Shown here: positions 18,611-26,962 of the stretch, piece by piece
How positions within the stretch are numbered: position 1 is the first letter of the stretch
Layout of the letters: the number at the start of each line of letters is the position of its first letter
DNA from: Methylobacter sp. KS41
Lineage (GTDB): Bacteria; Pseudomonadota; Gammaproteobacteria; Methylococcales; Methylomonadaceae
NCBI GenBank assembly: GCA_002862125.1
Contig: PHSP01000001.1
Span: forward strand, 1,770,501 to 1,834,500
Reading direction: 5' to 3'
Length of the DNA stretch: 64,000 bases
Position numbers and translations under genes: made by a program
The notes under the pieces: generated by a model
The model's database searches: none
What the model was told of the DNA's origin: nothing
What the model saw: the letters and a program-made list of their open reading frames with translations, nothing else

Positions 18611-19456
18611 TCATGAACCGGAGTCCAGGGCATGAGCAACCAACTTGATAAAATCAGCTTCATTTTTAACTTTGGCGGCATCATTCGCATCAATGGTGTA
18701 GCCATATTGATCGGCAATGGCCTGATAGCGCGGCAAACGGGATTTGAATAGCTCCGGAAAAACCCAAGAGACAAACTCATCCGGCGGCATAACATCGGCA
18801 GAAGCATAATTTTTCAATTGCATGAATTCGGCGAGCTTTTCATCAAGAAAGGCTTCCCGGTAATACAAGGGCTTGGGATCGGTTCTGGCGCGTTCAATAA
18901 TGGTTTGTTCCAGGGCGGAAGGTATTTTGATATAAATAATCAGCGTATGTTGCGCCAGTGTTTCCAGGACATCAGGGCTGTCCAGCTCGCAAACGCTGCC
19001 TCCGGCATCATTGATAAAATGGTGGTAACCGTAGATATCTTCGGCTTTATGAATAAACTCAGGCACGTCATTCATGGCGGCGATTTCCGCCTGATGATGC
19101 AAGTTTTGCCGGCGCTTGAACTCCTGTAAAGGCAATCCGCCCTGTTCAGGGTTTCCGAGTTTACCCAAAAAAGTGGAAACAGGGGCAAGATTATCAACGG
19201 TTATTTTATTGGCAATATAAATAGAGTCAGATAATAGTAAATCACGCAAAAAAGGCACGCTCATAGCCTGGCGCTTAATATTGTCGAGAAGCGGCTCCTG
19301 CAGATATTTCGTGCCTATCCGGTAATCGCCCGAATAATGAAACCATTTGGCTTTGGGTAATTTATTGGCTAATGTCGTCTTCCCGGCGCCAGACATGGCC
19401 AGCAAGGTAATTCTTTTTGATTGCCAGTCTAAAAACTCCTGAGGGCACATTTTCAT
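18611..19456 (-). CDS. P-loop ATPase/kinase-like protein of unknown role
   Basis: 281 residues. A Walker A motif LLAMSGAGKTTLANK lies at about residues 18-32, so it binds ATP or GTP. The rest is mostly helical, with KWFHYSGDYRIGTKYL near 37-52, HHFINDAGGSVCEL near 145-158 and LIIYIKIPSALEQTIIERA near 172-190 recalling small-molecule kinases of the P-loop class. I do not know its substrate. It sits between the DUF6763-like gene (12-base gap) and metA (19-base gap), one operon. No signal peptide or membrane segment. Confidence 0.75.
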   Translation of the reverse strand: MKMCPQEFLDWQSKRITLLAMSGAGKTTLANKLPKAKWFHYSGDYRIGTKYLQEPLLDNIKRQAMSVPFLRDLLLSDSIYIANKITVDNLAPVSTFLGKLGNPEQGGLPLQEFKRRQNLHHQAEIAAMNDVPEFIHKAEDIYGYHHFINDAGGSVCELDSPDVLETLAQHTLIIYIKIPSALEQTIIERARTDPKPLYYREAFLDEKLAEFMQLKNYASADVMPPDEFVSWVFPELFKSRLPRYQAIADQYGYTIDANDAAKVKNEADFIKLVAHALDSGS

Positions 19457-19468
19457 GCTAAGGATTCC

Positions 19469-19771
19469 TCACTGATCCAGATAATCATCGATGTCCAGGT
19501 CTTCCGGATTGGGCTTGTGCTCATCCGTGTCTGTGTAGCCCAGATCATCGACTTCAATGTCGTCAAAAGCCGCGCTCCAGTCTTCAGGGTCTTCGATGTA
19601 ATCAAAAGTTGAGCCATACCAGCTGTCATGATCGTATTCACCAATATCACCATTAAGGTATTGAACTTCAATCGAATCGTCAATTTCATCAATGGCGACA
19701 ACCTTAAACTTCAGGTTGTTTTCCAGGTCTTTGTACCAGCTGCCAATGATAGGGTCTGCCACTGTTGTCAT
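19469..19771 (-). CDS. Small acidic protein, DUF6763-like
   Basis: 100 residues, very rich in Asp and Glu, starting MTTVADPIIGSWYKDLENN and containing VVAIDEIDDSIEVQYLNGD; this pattern matches a small gammaproteobacterial family I believe is DUF6763. No catalytic motif. It has a good ribosome site (GAGGAAA) and is the first gene of the leftward operon with the P-loop ATPase, metA and guaD-like gene. Function unknown. Confidence 0.7.
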   Translation of the reverse strand: MTTVADPIIGSWYKDLENNLKFKVVAIDEIDDSIEVQYLNGDIGEYDHDSWYGSTFDYIEDPEDWSAAFDDIEVDDLGYTDTDEHKPNPEDLDIDDYLDQ

Positions 19772-19825
19772 GATTGTTTCCTCAAATATTAGTCAGGATG
19801 TTCGATAGGAGCCTTAAATTAGCGG

Positions 19826-19855
19826 ATATTATTAACAAGGCTTTAGAAAAAACAA
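19826..19855 (-). promoter_or_regulatory. Predicted sigma-70 promoter of the DUF6763-metA operon
   Basis: On the minus strand TTGTTT (19850-19855) and TAATAT (19826-19831) are separated by 18 bases, 55 bases before the start of the small acidic protein gene. Matches four and five of six consensus bases. Confidence 0.45.
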
Positions 19856-20331
19856 TATCATTTTGCACGGGTTGGAATGCAAATTATGCTTAATCAATAA
19901 CTTAAAAAAACCGCTAAAAACTATCGGTTAGAGTCTGTGTGCATAGTTATAGAGTAAGTGAGGCTTCCTTGCAAGTACGTAATCTTCTGCTTACATGTGA
20001 AAAAATGACTCTTGCTGATCGCTCAAGGAACAAAAAAATTATCATGAATAGACACAATGAATTGGCGCTTGAAGCCGTCGACAGACCGTTCGTTTTGATG
20101 CATAAAGCCCGTCCGAGACATCGGAGAGAATCGGGAGAACCTTACCGGAAGGGAAGTATCCTTATCTAACTATTCAGCCTAGAATTTTTTAATTAATCAA
20201 TACATTGAAAAATAAATTCCATAATGGTAAAAGTATAAGGGTCGAACCCTTGATTTTCAGCTTTTTTGTAAGTCTTATGGGAACCGGCAATCTGAATATT
20301 TATAATAAATAATTATACTGAGGAGAGAAAA
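19856..20331. other. Intergenic region before smbP
   Basis: AT-rich divergent region. A small perfect hairpin AAGGGT-CGA-ACCCTT lies at 20237-20251, about 80 bases before the smbP start. An open frame near 19939-20169 has no recognisable product. No riboswitch class was recognised. Confidence 0.4.
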
Positions 20332-20676
20332 ATGAAAAAATTAGCATCTGTTTTTGCAGGCTTGTTATTGTGCTTGAGCACATCTGTTTTCGCCGAAGAA
20401 CATTTAAACCAGGCTCTGGAACACGCAAACGCAGCAGTAGCGGAAGGTCAAGCCGGTAAAGCGTCAAGCTTGGTAGTCCATGCTAAAGCGGCTCTGGACC
20501 ATTCGCTTGCAGCGTCTCTAGTGGCTAAAAGCGTGCCAAAAGGTCATATAGACGCAGCGTCTAAATCCCTGCAAGATGCCATTGATCATGGCAATTTAAA
20601 TCATGCGGGACCCGCTACTAAATCCGCAGAAGAAGGTGTAGCGCACCTTAAAGCCGCTAAAGCCGCTACAAAATAA
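20332..20676 (+). CDS. smbP: Small metal-binding protein SmbP-like
   Basis: 114 residues: a Sec signal peptide (MKKLASVFAGLLLCLST, cleavage after VFA) and a helical mature part with repeated Ala/His-rich heptad-like units (HANAAVAEGQAGKASSL, HAKAALDHSLAAS, DAIDHGNLNHAG). This matches SmbP of Nitrosomonas europaea, a periplasmic four-helix protein binding several divalent metals, especially copper. Histidines are fewer than in the Nitrosomonas protein, so capacity may be lower. Good ribosome site (GAGGAGAG), own terminator; probably monocistronic. Confidence 0.85.
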   Translation: MKKLASVFAGLLLCLSTSVFAEEHLNQALEHANAAVAEGQAGKASSLVVHAKAALDHSLAASLVAKSVPKGHIDAASKSLQDAIDHGNLNHAGPATKSAEEGVAHLKAAKAATK

Positions 20677-20697
20677 TATCAATATCCATTTGTAAGG

Positions 20698-20726
20698 AAC
20701 GGGCAGCTAGTTCTGCCCGTTTTTTG
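20698..20726 (+). terminator. Rho-independent terminator of smbP
   Basis: AACGGGCAG (20698-20706) pairs perfectly with CTGCCCGTT (20713-20721) around a six-base loop, followed by a run of T. Confidence 0.9.
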
Positions 20727-20866
20727 GCAAAGCATACCTGCGCATAATCTTCCATAAAATTTGCGCTACCCGGTATAACTTTTGTGATTACAACACCCGT
20801 AAAAACTGACCCGGGTCTTGTCAGAGAATGAATTTAGCGGATTTATAGCCAATCAATATTTTGGAC

Positions 20867-21358
20867 TTACTCGGATATCGTTTTCTTTACGACAACATTT
20901 ACTTCAAAGGTTATAAGCGGTGGAACTTTGCGCTCAAAGGGTCTATGGAATATCAGTTTTACCGGGCTTTCACCGGCAGCGATAGCATGGAACTTTATAA
21001 CTTCTACGTCTCCGGAGCCCAATGCTTTATTGATCGAAAAAACTTCGGTTTTGTCGGGCCTTAAAATATTCATATCGAGTAAAATCAAATCCCAGACGTA
21101 ACCCGTAGTCGGATTACCCGGCAATATAACCTCCACCTCGTCGCCTACGAGTATTTCAACTGTTTTACCGGAATCATCCTCGTTTAATTTAATGGATTCA
21201 CCGGCCGGCGGATTGCTCGTAATAACCACAATCGCCAACATAAGCGCAAAAAATATAATTACGCGGGTTTGAATTATTTTTGAATTGCCGAAATTAGCGA
21301 TCCTATTCAGGCTTAACTTGAATAACTGCCGTAAGCGGCCGGGATTATTTCGATTCAT
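20867..21358 (-). CDS. Chagasin-like cysteine protease inhibitor (I42)
   Basis: 163 residues: a cytoplasmic basic N-terminus, one membrane anchor or uncleaved signal (RVIIFFALMLAIVVITS, about residues 32-48) and an outside domain with the chagasin/I42 loop motifs: GNPTTGYVWDL (loop L4) near residues 80-90, then GSGD where GxGG is usual, then RPFE where RPW is usual. These inhibitors block papain-like proteases from outside the cytoplasm. The two altered loops could change target range. Faces left into the smbP terminator region; neighbour on the other side is divergent. Confidence 0.8.
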   Translation of the reverse strand: MNRNNPGRLRQLFKLSLNRIANFGNSKIIQTRVIIFFALMLAIVVITSNPPAGESIKLNEDDSGKTVEILVGDEVEVILPGNPTTGYVWDLILLDMNILRPDKTEVFSINKALGSGDVEVIKFHAIAAGESPVKLIFHRPFERKVPPLITFEVNVVVKKTISE

Positions 21359-21522
21359 AATTAAACGCTGTTGTTGATTAATTCGCTGAGCGCTGTTATA
21401 GCGGCCATTCGTTTGTTATAGTAACACCGCATTGAAACCGCCTACAACTCCAACCAGCAGTGACGAATAAGGGCGCTAAGTTCACCCTGCTATCCATCAC
21501 CTCCTTCCAGCGAATAGCGTTT

Positions 21523-21996
21523 ATGTCAAAACTTATAGACTACCAACAACTGCTCGCCATTGCCCTTGCAGAAGCGCGTAGCGGACTTGCTGAAGGCGGA
21601 ATCCCCGTCGGCGCGGCATTGTTTTCCGCCGGCGGAGCCTTGCTTGGGCGTGGACATAACCGTCGCGTGCAGGATGGCGATCCTTCGATACATGGCGAAA
21701 CCGATGCTTTTCGCAAGGCCGGGCGCCAAAAATCCTACCGTGATAAAATCCTGGTTACCACCCTTGCGCCCTGCTGGTATTGCAGCGGCCTGATACGCCA
21801 GTTCAACATAGGTGCTGTCGTGGTTGGAGAGTCGGTAAATTTTTCCGGCGGAATCGATTGGCTGCGCCAGAACGGCGTCAACGTGATTGACCTCAATTCA
21901 GCCGAGTGCATCGACATGATGGCCAGCTTCATTCGTGAACACGCCGGGCTATGGAACGAAGATATAGGTGAAGCTGATGAAGAGACTTCCAAATAA
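21523..21996 (+). CDS. Cytosine deaminase-like enzyme (yeast FCY1 type)
   Basis: 157 residues from the ATG at 21523; upstream in-frame starts add a non-homologous tail. Zinc site: SIHGETDAF gives His58 and Glu60, LAPCWYCSG gives Cys84 and Cys87. VVVGESVNFSGGIDWL and the end LWNEDIGE follow the yeast cytosine deaminase pattern (VVGENVNF, WFEDIGE) rather than that of bacterial CodA, an unrelated fold. Probable reaction: cytosine or a related base to its deaminated form. Second deaminase of this superfamily in the window, after the GuaD-like one. Substrate inferred from family. Confidence 0.85.
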   Translation: MSKLIDYQQLLAIALAEARSGLAEGGIPVGAALFSAGGALLGRGHNRRVQDGDPSIHGETDAFRKAGRQKSYRDKILVTTLAPCWYCSGLIRQFNIGAVVVGESVNFSGGIDWLRQNGVNVIDLNSAECIDMMASFIREHAGLWNEDIGEADEETSK

Positions 21997-22166
21997 GTAT
22001 ACGATGAATACCCTTCCGATTCGCAGAACTTGATCGCTGACAATGCCGTCGTATTGCCAGTATCTGAAGAACCCATCGTTTAATTTCCATGCGTCAAAAG
22101 ACGATTTGCTTGTAAAGCTGCTATGGCTTTATTATCCCTGTTTCTTACACTACAAAACCGCAATCC

Positions 22167-23714
22167 ATGCGAATTTCATCGAATATCTATTGGGATCTGC
22201 TCGCAGCTATTGCGGGTATTTTATTCACCCTGGCATTCGCTCCTTTTGATTACGCGTATCTGGCGCCGGCGGCGCTAAGCTTTCTATTCGCTTCCTGGCA
22301 AAATATCACGCCCAGGCGGGCGATATTAAGAGGGTATTTTTTTGGCCTGGGATCTTTTGGTCTGGGCGTGTCCTGGGTCTATATCAGTATTCATGATTTC
22401 GGCGGCTCCAATTGGCTAGGCGCCGGCCTATTGACCTGCCTGTTTTTTGGCTTTTGGGCCTTGTTTCCGGCTCTGGCTGGTTTTCTTTCTGTAACATTGC
22501 TGCCAGGAACCAAAGGACTTAGCTCCATAATGGTTATGCCTGTTGTCTGGGTATTGATTGAATATTTTCGTGGCTATTGGGTGCTGAACGGCTTCCCCTG
22601 GCTGCAAATAGCCTACTCGCAGCTGGAATCGCCTTTGGCCGGTTATATACCTGTAGCAGGCGTCTATGGCGCCGGGTTTTTGACCGCATTAACTGCATCA
22701 ATAATTGCATTTATTTTTCAAACCCGGAAACACCGTTTGTTATTGGCTGCCGCTCTTGCGGTCTTATGGTCTGCCGGCAGTATCTTGCAGACGGTAAAAT
22801 GGACCGGTCCAATAGGTCAACCCATCCTGGTTTCATTGATTCAAGGCAATATACCGCAGGATAAAAAATGGCTGCCGGAAAACAGACTTGCCACTCTGCG
22901 CTACTACAAGACAATGACTGAAGCGAATTGGGGCTCCGCTGTCATTGTCTGGCCTGAAACATCGATTCCCGCTTATTTATCCGAGGTAAACGAGCGGTTT
23001 TTGCAACCCTTAAGCAAGGCCGCCCGGCAGCATAGCACGGACTTAATTGTCAGTCTTCCCGCGCATGGAAATTCGGAGGATGAAAAATACAATGCCGTTA
23101 TGACATTGGGTAAAGAAACGGGCATGTATCGAAAAAACCATTTATTGCCCTTCGGCGAATATTTGCCTTGGCAACCCGTCTCCGGGTTTATATTAAACAG
23201 CCTGGCGATAAAATTGGGTAATTTTAAGTCTGGCGGCAGCGAACAACCTTTGTTGAAAGCGGGAGGATATCCTTTTATAACCTCAATTTGTTACGAAGAT
23301 GCCTTTAGCGATGCGGGAACTTTAGGTTTATCCGGCGCAGCTTATCTGGTTAATGTCACCAATGACGGCTGGTTCGGGCATTCAATAGAGCCTTATCAGC
23401 ATTTGCAGATCGCCAGAATGCGGGCTATGGAAACCGGTCGATTTCTGTTGCGGTCCACCAATACAGGCGTGACCGCAATCGTTGCGCCTGATGGCAAGGT
23501 CATTAACCAGGCGCCCCTATTTAAAGCCACGGCGCTCACCGGAACAATAACGCCAATGGGGGGCATGACGCCTTATGCAAGCGCGGGCGATAAACCGGTT
23601 ATTATCGCCCTGATAATGTTGCTTTTTTGCATGATTGCTTTGTCCGGACCGCTGGCAATTAACAAGCGCTTACAAAATCTGAAACCTCTCAGGCTTCGAT
23701 CAAAAAGAGAATAA
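22167..23714 (+). CDS. lnt: Apolipoprotein N-acyltransferase
   Basis: 515 residues: N-terminal membrane segments (about 1-200) and a periplasmic nitrilase domain with the full catalytic triad, Glu264 in WPETSIP, Lys323 in YRKNHLLPFGEYLP and Cys375 in SICYEDAF. VNVTNDGWFG and RSTNTGVTA are also family boxes. It adds the third acyl chain to lipoproteins in the inner membrane. A final membrane helix lies near residues 470-490. The gene usually sits beside corC/ybeX; here it stands between a deaminase gene and a Lon-like protease gene. Confidence 0.95.
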   Translation: MRISSNIYWDLLAAIAGILFTLAFAPFDYAYLAPAALSFLFASWQNITPRRAILRGYFFGLGSFGLGVSWVYISIHDFGGSNWLGAGLLTCLFFGFWALFPALAGFLSVTLLPGTKGLSSIMVMPVVWVLIEYFRGYWVLNGFPWLQIAYSQLESPLAGYIPVAGVYGAGFLTALTASIIAFIFQTRKHRLLLAAALAVLWSAGSILQTVKWTGPIGQPILVSLIQGNIPQDKKWLPENRLATLRYYKTMTEANWGSAVIVWPETSIPAYLSEVNERFLQPLSKAARQHSTDLIVSLPAHGNSEDEKYNAVMTLGKETGMYRKNHLLPFGEYLPWQPVSGFILNSLAIKLGNFKSGGSEQPLLKAGGYPFITSICYEDAFSDAGTLGLSGAAYLVNVTNDGWFGHSIEPYQHLQIARMRAMETGRFLLRSTNTGVTAIVAPDGKVINQAPLFKATALTGTITPMGGMTPYASAGDKPVIIALIMLLFCMIALSGPLAINKRLQNLKPLRLRSKRE

Positions 23715-23725
23715 CTGAAATCCGC

Positions 23726-23754
23726 TTGCATGTTATCGATCAACTGCATAAAAA
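23726..23754 (+). promoter_or_regulatory. Predicted promoter of the Lon-like protease gene
   Basis: TTGCAT (23726-23731) and TAAAAA (23749-23754) with a 17-base spacer, 47 bases before the start codon. Heat-shock-type elements were not seen. Confidence 0.35.
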
Positions 23755-23801
23755 TGTTAGAATGATCAGTTTTTTGCAATCCTATACCTTAGAACTTATC
23801 C

Positions 23802-26189
23802 ATGGCTACTACCTCAAAGCTTCCACTGGCGTCACTGAAACTTAATGTCGATTTGAACGGCGTTGAATTCCCGGAAGCGCCTCGACTGCAACGCGGTATT
23901 TTAGGGCAGCCAAGAGCTCAGTCAGCATTGGAATTTGGCGTAGCCATGCCTAATCCCGGTTACAATATTTTTGTCATGGGAGAACCAGGTTTAGGCCGTC
24001 TCTCCATGGTGACCAACCATCTCGATGCGCTTGCTCAATCCTTGCCCGCTCCGTCCTCTTATGCTTATGTGGATAATTTTGAGAACTCCAGAGAGCCTGT
24101 CGCCATAGAATTACCCGCCGAGTACGGGCAGACGTTCAGCCGGGATATTGAAAAGTTGCTGGATAACCTGTTGGCAACTTTTCCCGCCGCCTTTGAAAGC
24201 CCCACTTATCAACAAAAAAAATCAGCTATCGAGCGTCAGTTTACCCAGTGTTATAACAATGCTATTGATCTGGTTGATAAAAAAGCCCAAGAAAACAGCA
24301 TAGCCCTGTTCCGGGAAAGCGAATCGATTACCTTTGCCCCAATCCGGGATAATAAATCGCTCAACGAAGAGCAGTTCACTCAATTGCCTCAGCCTGAACG
24401 TGAAGCTTTTCACAGCCACGTTGAAGAACTGGAAGAATATCTGAGTGACGTATTGCTGGAGATGCCCCAGTGGCGCAGGACCATGGTCGAAAAAATCAAG
24501 CAGCTTGATAACGATACTATCAGCCTGGCGATAGACCCTTTATTTTCCGAACTGAATGCTAAATATCTGAATATTGATGATGTCATCACTTATTTATTCG
24601 AAATCAAAAAAAACCTGGGCAACACCATTGCTGATTATCTGATGCCTGGGCGGACACTGGAGCCGCGGGACACCGCCGCCAAACGCTTGATGCTAACCGA
24701 GCAGTACGCGCCCAATATTCTGGTCGATAACAAACAGGAGAGCGGAGCGCCCGTCATTTATGAACCGCATCCCATTTATCAGAACCTGTTTGGCCGCATT
24801 GAATATGTCAGCGACCAGGGTACGCTGGTAACCAATTACCGGAAAATTTGCGCCGGCTCTTTGCATAAAGCCAACGGGGGTTATTTAATTCTCGACGCGG
24901 AAAAACTGTTGACCTACCCCTTTGTTTGGGAAGGCCTTAAACGGGCATTACAATCAGGCCGTATTGAAATCGAATCGCCGTATTCAGAACTGGGCATCAA
25001 CACTATTACTCTAAAGCCCGAAGTTATTCCGTTAAATGTTAAAGTGATACTGGTAGGTTCGCGGGATATTTATTATCTGTTGGAGGAAATGGATAGCGAG
25101 TTCAACGAAATGTTCAGGATTCTTGCCGACTTTGATAATTACATTCCACGCACCGTTGAATCCATGCAGGGATTCGCCATGTTAATGCTTAAACAGGCTG
25201 CTGATTCGGGTGCAAAACCTTTAACACGCGCCGCTATTGAAGGCTTGATCGAGCATAGCTGCAGGCTGGCGGAAAATCAGCATCATTTTTCCGCTCATAT
25301 CAAGGATTCCCTGGACATAATTGCCGAAGCCAATCTGTTTTGCGCGCAAGCCGGGCACAACAACATAGACAGGCCCCATATTGAAAAGGCATTGGCGGCC
25401 AGGGAACACCGTAACGGCAGACTGTCTCAAGCCATACTCGACGAGATGCTCGATGGCACCATTCTAATTGATACCGAAGGCGAGGCGATTGGAAAAATAA
25501 ACGGCTTAACTGTTCTGGAAATAGGCGGCAGCAGCTTCGGCGCGCCGGCGCGTATTACCACTACGGTTTATCCGGGCTCCAGAGGCATCGTCGACATTGA
25601 GCGAGAAGCAGAATTAGGTCAGGCTATCCATTCAAAAGGCGTGATGATATTAACGGGTTATCTGGGACATTCTTACGCTCAGCAATTTCCTTTGGCTATA
25701 TCCGCCAGCATCGCTATTGAACAATCTTATGGCTATATCGATGGCGACAGCGCATCGCTGGCTGAACTGTGCTGCCTTATTTCCGCACTGACGCGGACAC
25801 CGGTCAAGCAAGCTTTTGCCGTAACCGGTTCGATTAATCAATACGGCGAAGTACAGGCAGTAGGCGGGGTAAATGAGAAAATCGAAGGTTACTTCAGGCT
25901 CTGCCGGGCGCGCGGACTTAACGGGCAACACGCCGCTATCATTCCTGCCGCCAACAAGCGGAATCTGATGTTGAAGCCGGAGGTGATTGATGCGGTAGCT
26001 AAGGGACTGTTTGCAGTTTATGCGGTAGCCAGCGTCGATGAAACCCTGGAGCTATTGACTGGACAGCTTGCGGGCAAGGTGAACAGCGAAGGCTTGTATC
26101 CTGAAAACAGCATCAATTTCAAGGCCATTTCCCGATTAAAAGAGATTTCCGATATGGCGGCTGATGATGATAAAGAGGAAGGCATTTAA
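23802..26189 (+). CDS. Lon-like ATP-dependent protease (AAA_32, S16)
   Basis: 795 residues of the Lon-related family with an N-terminal AAA_32 part and a C-terminal S16 peptidase. The catalytic dyad is intact: Ser650 in YIDGDSASLAEL and Lys693 in GGVNEKIEGY, 43 residues apart as in E. coli Lon. The nucleotide site is odd: GEPGLGRLS (residues 60-68) where GxxGxGK(S/T) is expected, so Lys is Arg66 and Ser/Thr is Leu67. A Walker B-like GYLILDAEKLL is present near residues 362-372. Relatives are cytoplasmic quality-control proteases of poorly known substrates. Monocistronic, between lnt and a convergent SPOR gene. Confidence 0.9.
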   Translation: MATTSKLPLASLKLNVDLNGVEFPEAPRLQRGILGQPRAQSALEFGVAMPNPGYNIFVMGEPGLGRLSMVTNHLDALAQSLPAPSSYAYVDNFENSREPVAIELPAEYGQTFSRDIEKLLDNLLATFPAAFESPTYQQKKSAIERQFTQCYNNAIDLVDKKAQENSIALFRESESITFAPIRDNKSLNEEQFTQLPQPEREAFHSHVEELEEYLSDVLLEMPQWRRTMVEKIKQLDNDTISLAIDPLFSELNAKYLNIDDVITYLFEIKKNLGNTIADYLMPGRTLEPRDTAAKRLMLTEQYAPNILVDNKQESGAPVIYEPHPIYQNLFGRIEYVSDQGTLVTNYRKICAGSLHKANGGYLILDAEKLLTYPFVWEGLKRALQSGRIEIESPYSELGINTITLKPEVIPLNVKVILVGSRDIYYLLEEMDSEFNEMFRILADFDNYIPRTVESMQGFAMLMLKQAADSGAKPLTRAAIEGLIEHSCRLAENQHHFSAHIKDSLDIIAEANLFCAQAGHNNIDRPHIEKALAAREHRNGRLSQAILDEMLDGTILIDTEGEAIGKINGLTVLEIGGSSFGAPARITTTVYPGSRGIVDIEREAELGQAIHSKGVMILTGYLGHSYAQQFPLAISASIAIEQSYGYIDGDSASLAELCCLISALTRTPVKQAFAVTGSINQYGEVQAVGGVNEKIEGYFRLCRARGLNGQHAAIIPAANKRNLMLKPEVIDAVAKGLFAVYAVASVDETLELLTGQLAGKVNSEGLYPENSINFKAISRLKEISDMAADDDKEEGI

Positions 26190-26329
26190 TAAATGTATAG
26201 GGCGGCGCTTCCACTCGAAAATCGCCGTCTTAAGATATCAACAGCCGTTGGCTGAAAAAAGACGTTGGCTGAGCGAAGCCGAAGCCACCGGATTCAACAG
26301 CATTGCTCTCCAGCCGCGCCTGGAAAAAA

Positions 26330-26962
26330 TTAATCGCCAGTTTCCATGGTAATGGCATCGATACCATGCTGTCTTAACCGGGCTCTGATAGTATTTACGC
26401 TGCCGGTCTGGGCATAAGGTCCCATTTTGACACGATACCAGTTAACGCTACCGATTTTTGCTTTCTGGACTTTTGACTCAATCCCCATCGCAGCAAGCTT
26501 TGCCCTTAACCGGTCCGCTTCATTAAATGTCTTGAAAGAACCTGCCTGCATAATATAATGAGTTTCCTTAGCCTTGCCAACGCGCTCTTCCCGCGTGCGA
26601 GTCTTAATTTCGTACTCGGGCACCACGACTTCTTTTTCGGGCAAAATGGTGTAAAAATCAAACTGCGGCGCTTTTGGCCCTGGCTTAACTTCCGGTTTTT
26701 GCTCTTCTTTGGAAATCACTGCGTTTTCCGCGCCGGTCTTATCCGTTATTGTTTGTGAAGTCTGCTGGGGATTTATTTGTTTTGCTCTTGTACTCCACAA
26801 ATAAACCAAAAAAACCGCAAAAACGATAAATATCGAGGTAATCAGCATCCATTTCCAAAGACCAATACCGGCGGGGGCCCTGTCGAATTGCTTTATGCGT
26901 CCTGCAGCCGCTCGCCCCTGAGGTCTCCGTTCTTTAATTCTTGGCTTGTAATCTCTAGTCAT
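26330..26962 (-). CDS. SPOR-domain membrane protein (FtsN-like)
   Basis: 210 residues from the ATG that overlaps the argS stop (TGATG). A basic cytoplasmic tail, one membrane helix (WKWMLITSIFIVFAVFLVYLW, about 36-56), a Lys/Pro/Glu-rich linker, and a C-terminal SPOR domain (YIMQAGSFKTFNEADRLRAKL to the end) that binds denuded glycan at the division site. The layout equals the FtsN-type proteins often encoded after argS in gammaproteobacteria. Translation probably coupled to argS. Confidence 0.9.
   Translation of the reverse strand: MTRDYKPRIKERRPQGRAAAGRIKQFDRAPAGIGLWKWMLITSIFIVFAVFLVYLWSTRAKQINPQQTSQTITDKTGAENAVISKEEQKPEVKPGPKAPQFDFYTILPEKEVVVPEYEIKTRTREERVGKAKETHYIMQAGSFKTFNEADRLRAKLAAMGIESKVQKAKIGSVNWYRVKMGPYAQTGSVNTIRARLRQHGIDAITMETGD

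Noticed and set aside
20237-20251. GGGTCGAACCC hairpin looking like a tRNA T-arm
   Set aside because: No acceptor, D-arm or anticodon stem could be built around it, so no tRNA or att site is claimed.
19826-20331. Possible riboswitch near the metA operon and smbP
   Set aside because: No SAM, cobalamin or other known conserved core could be recognised by eye.
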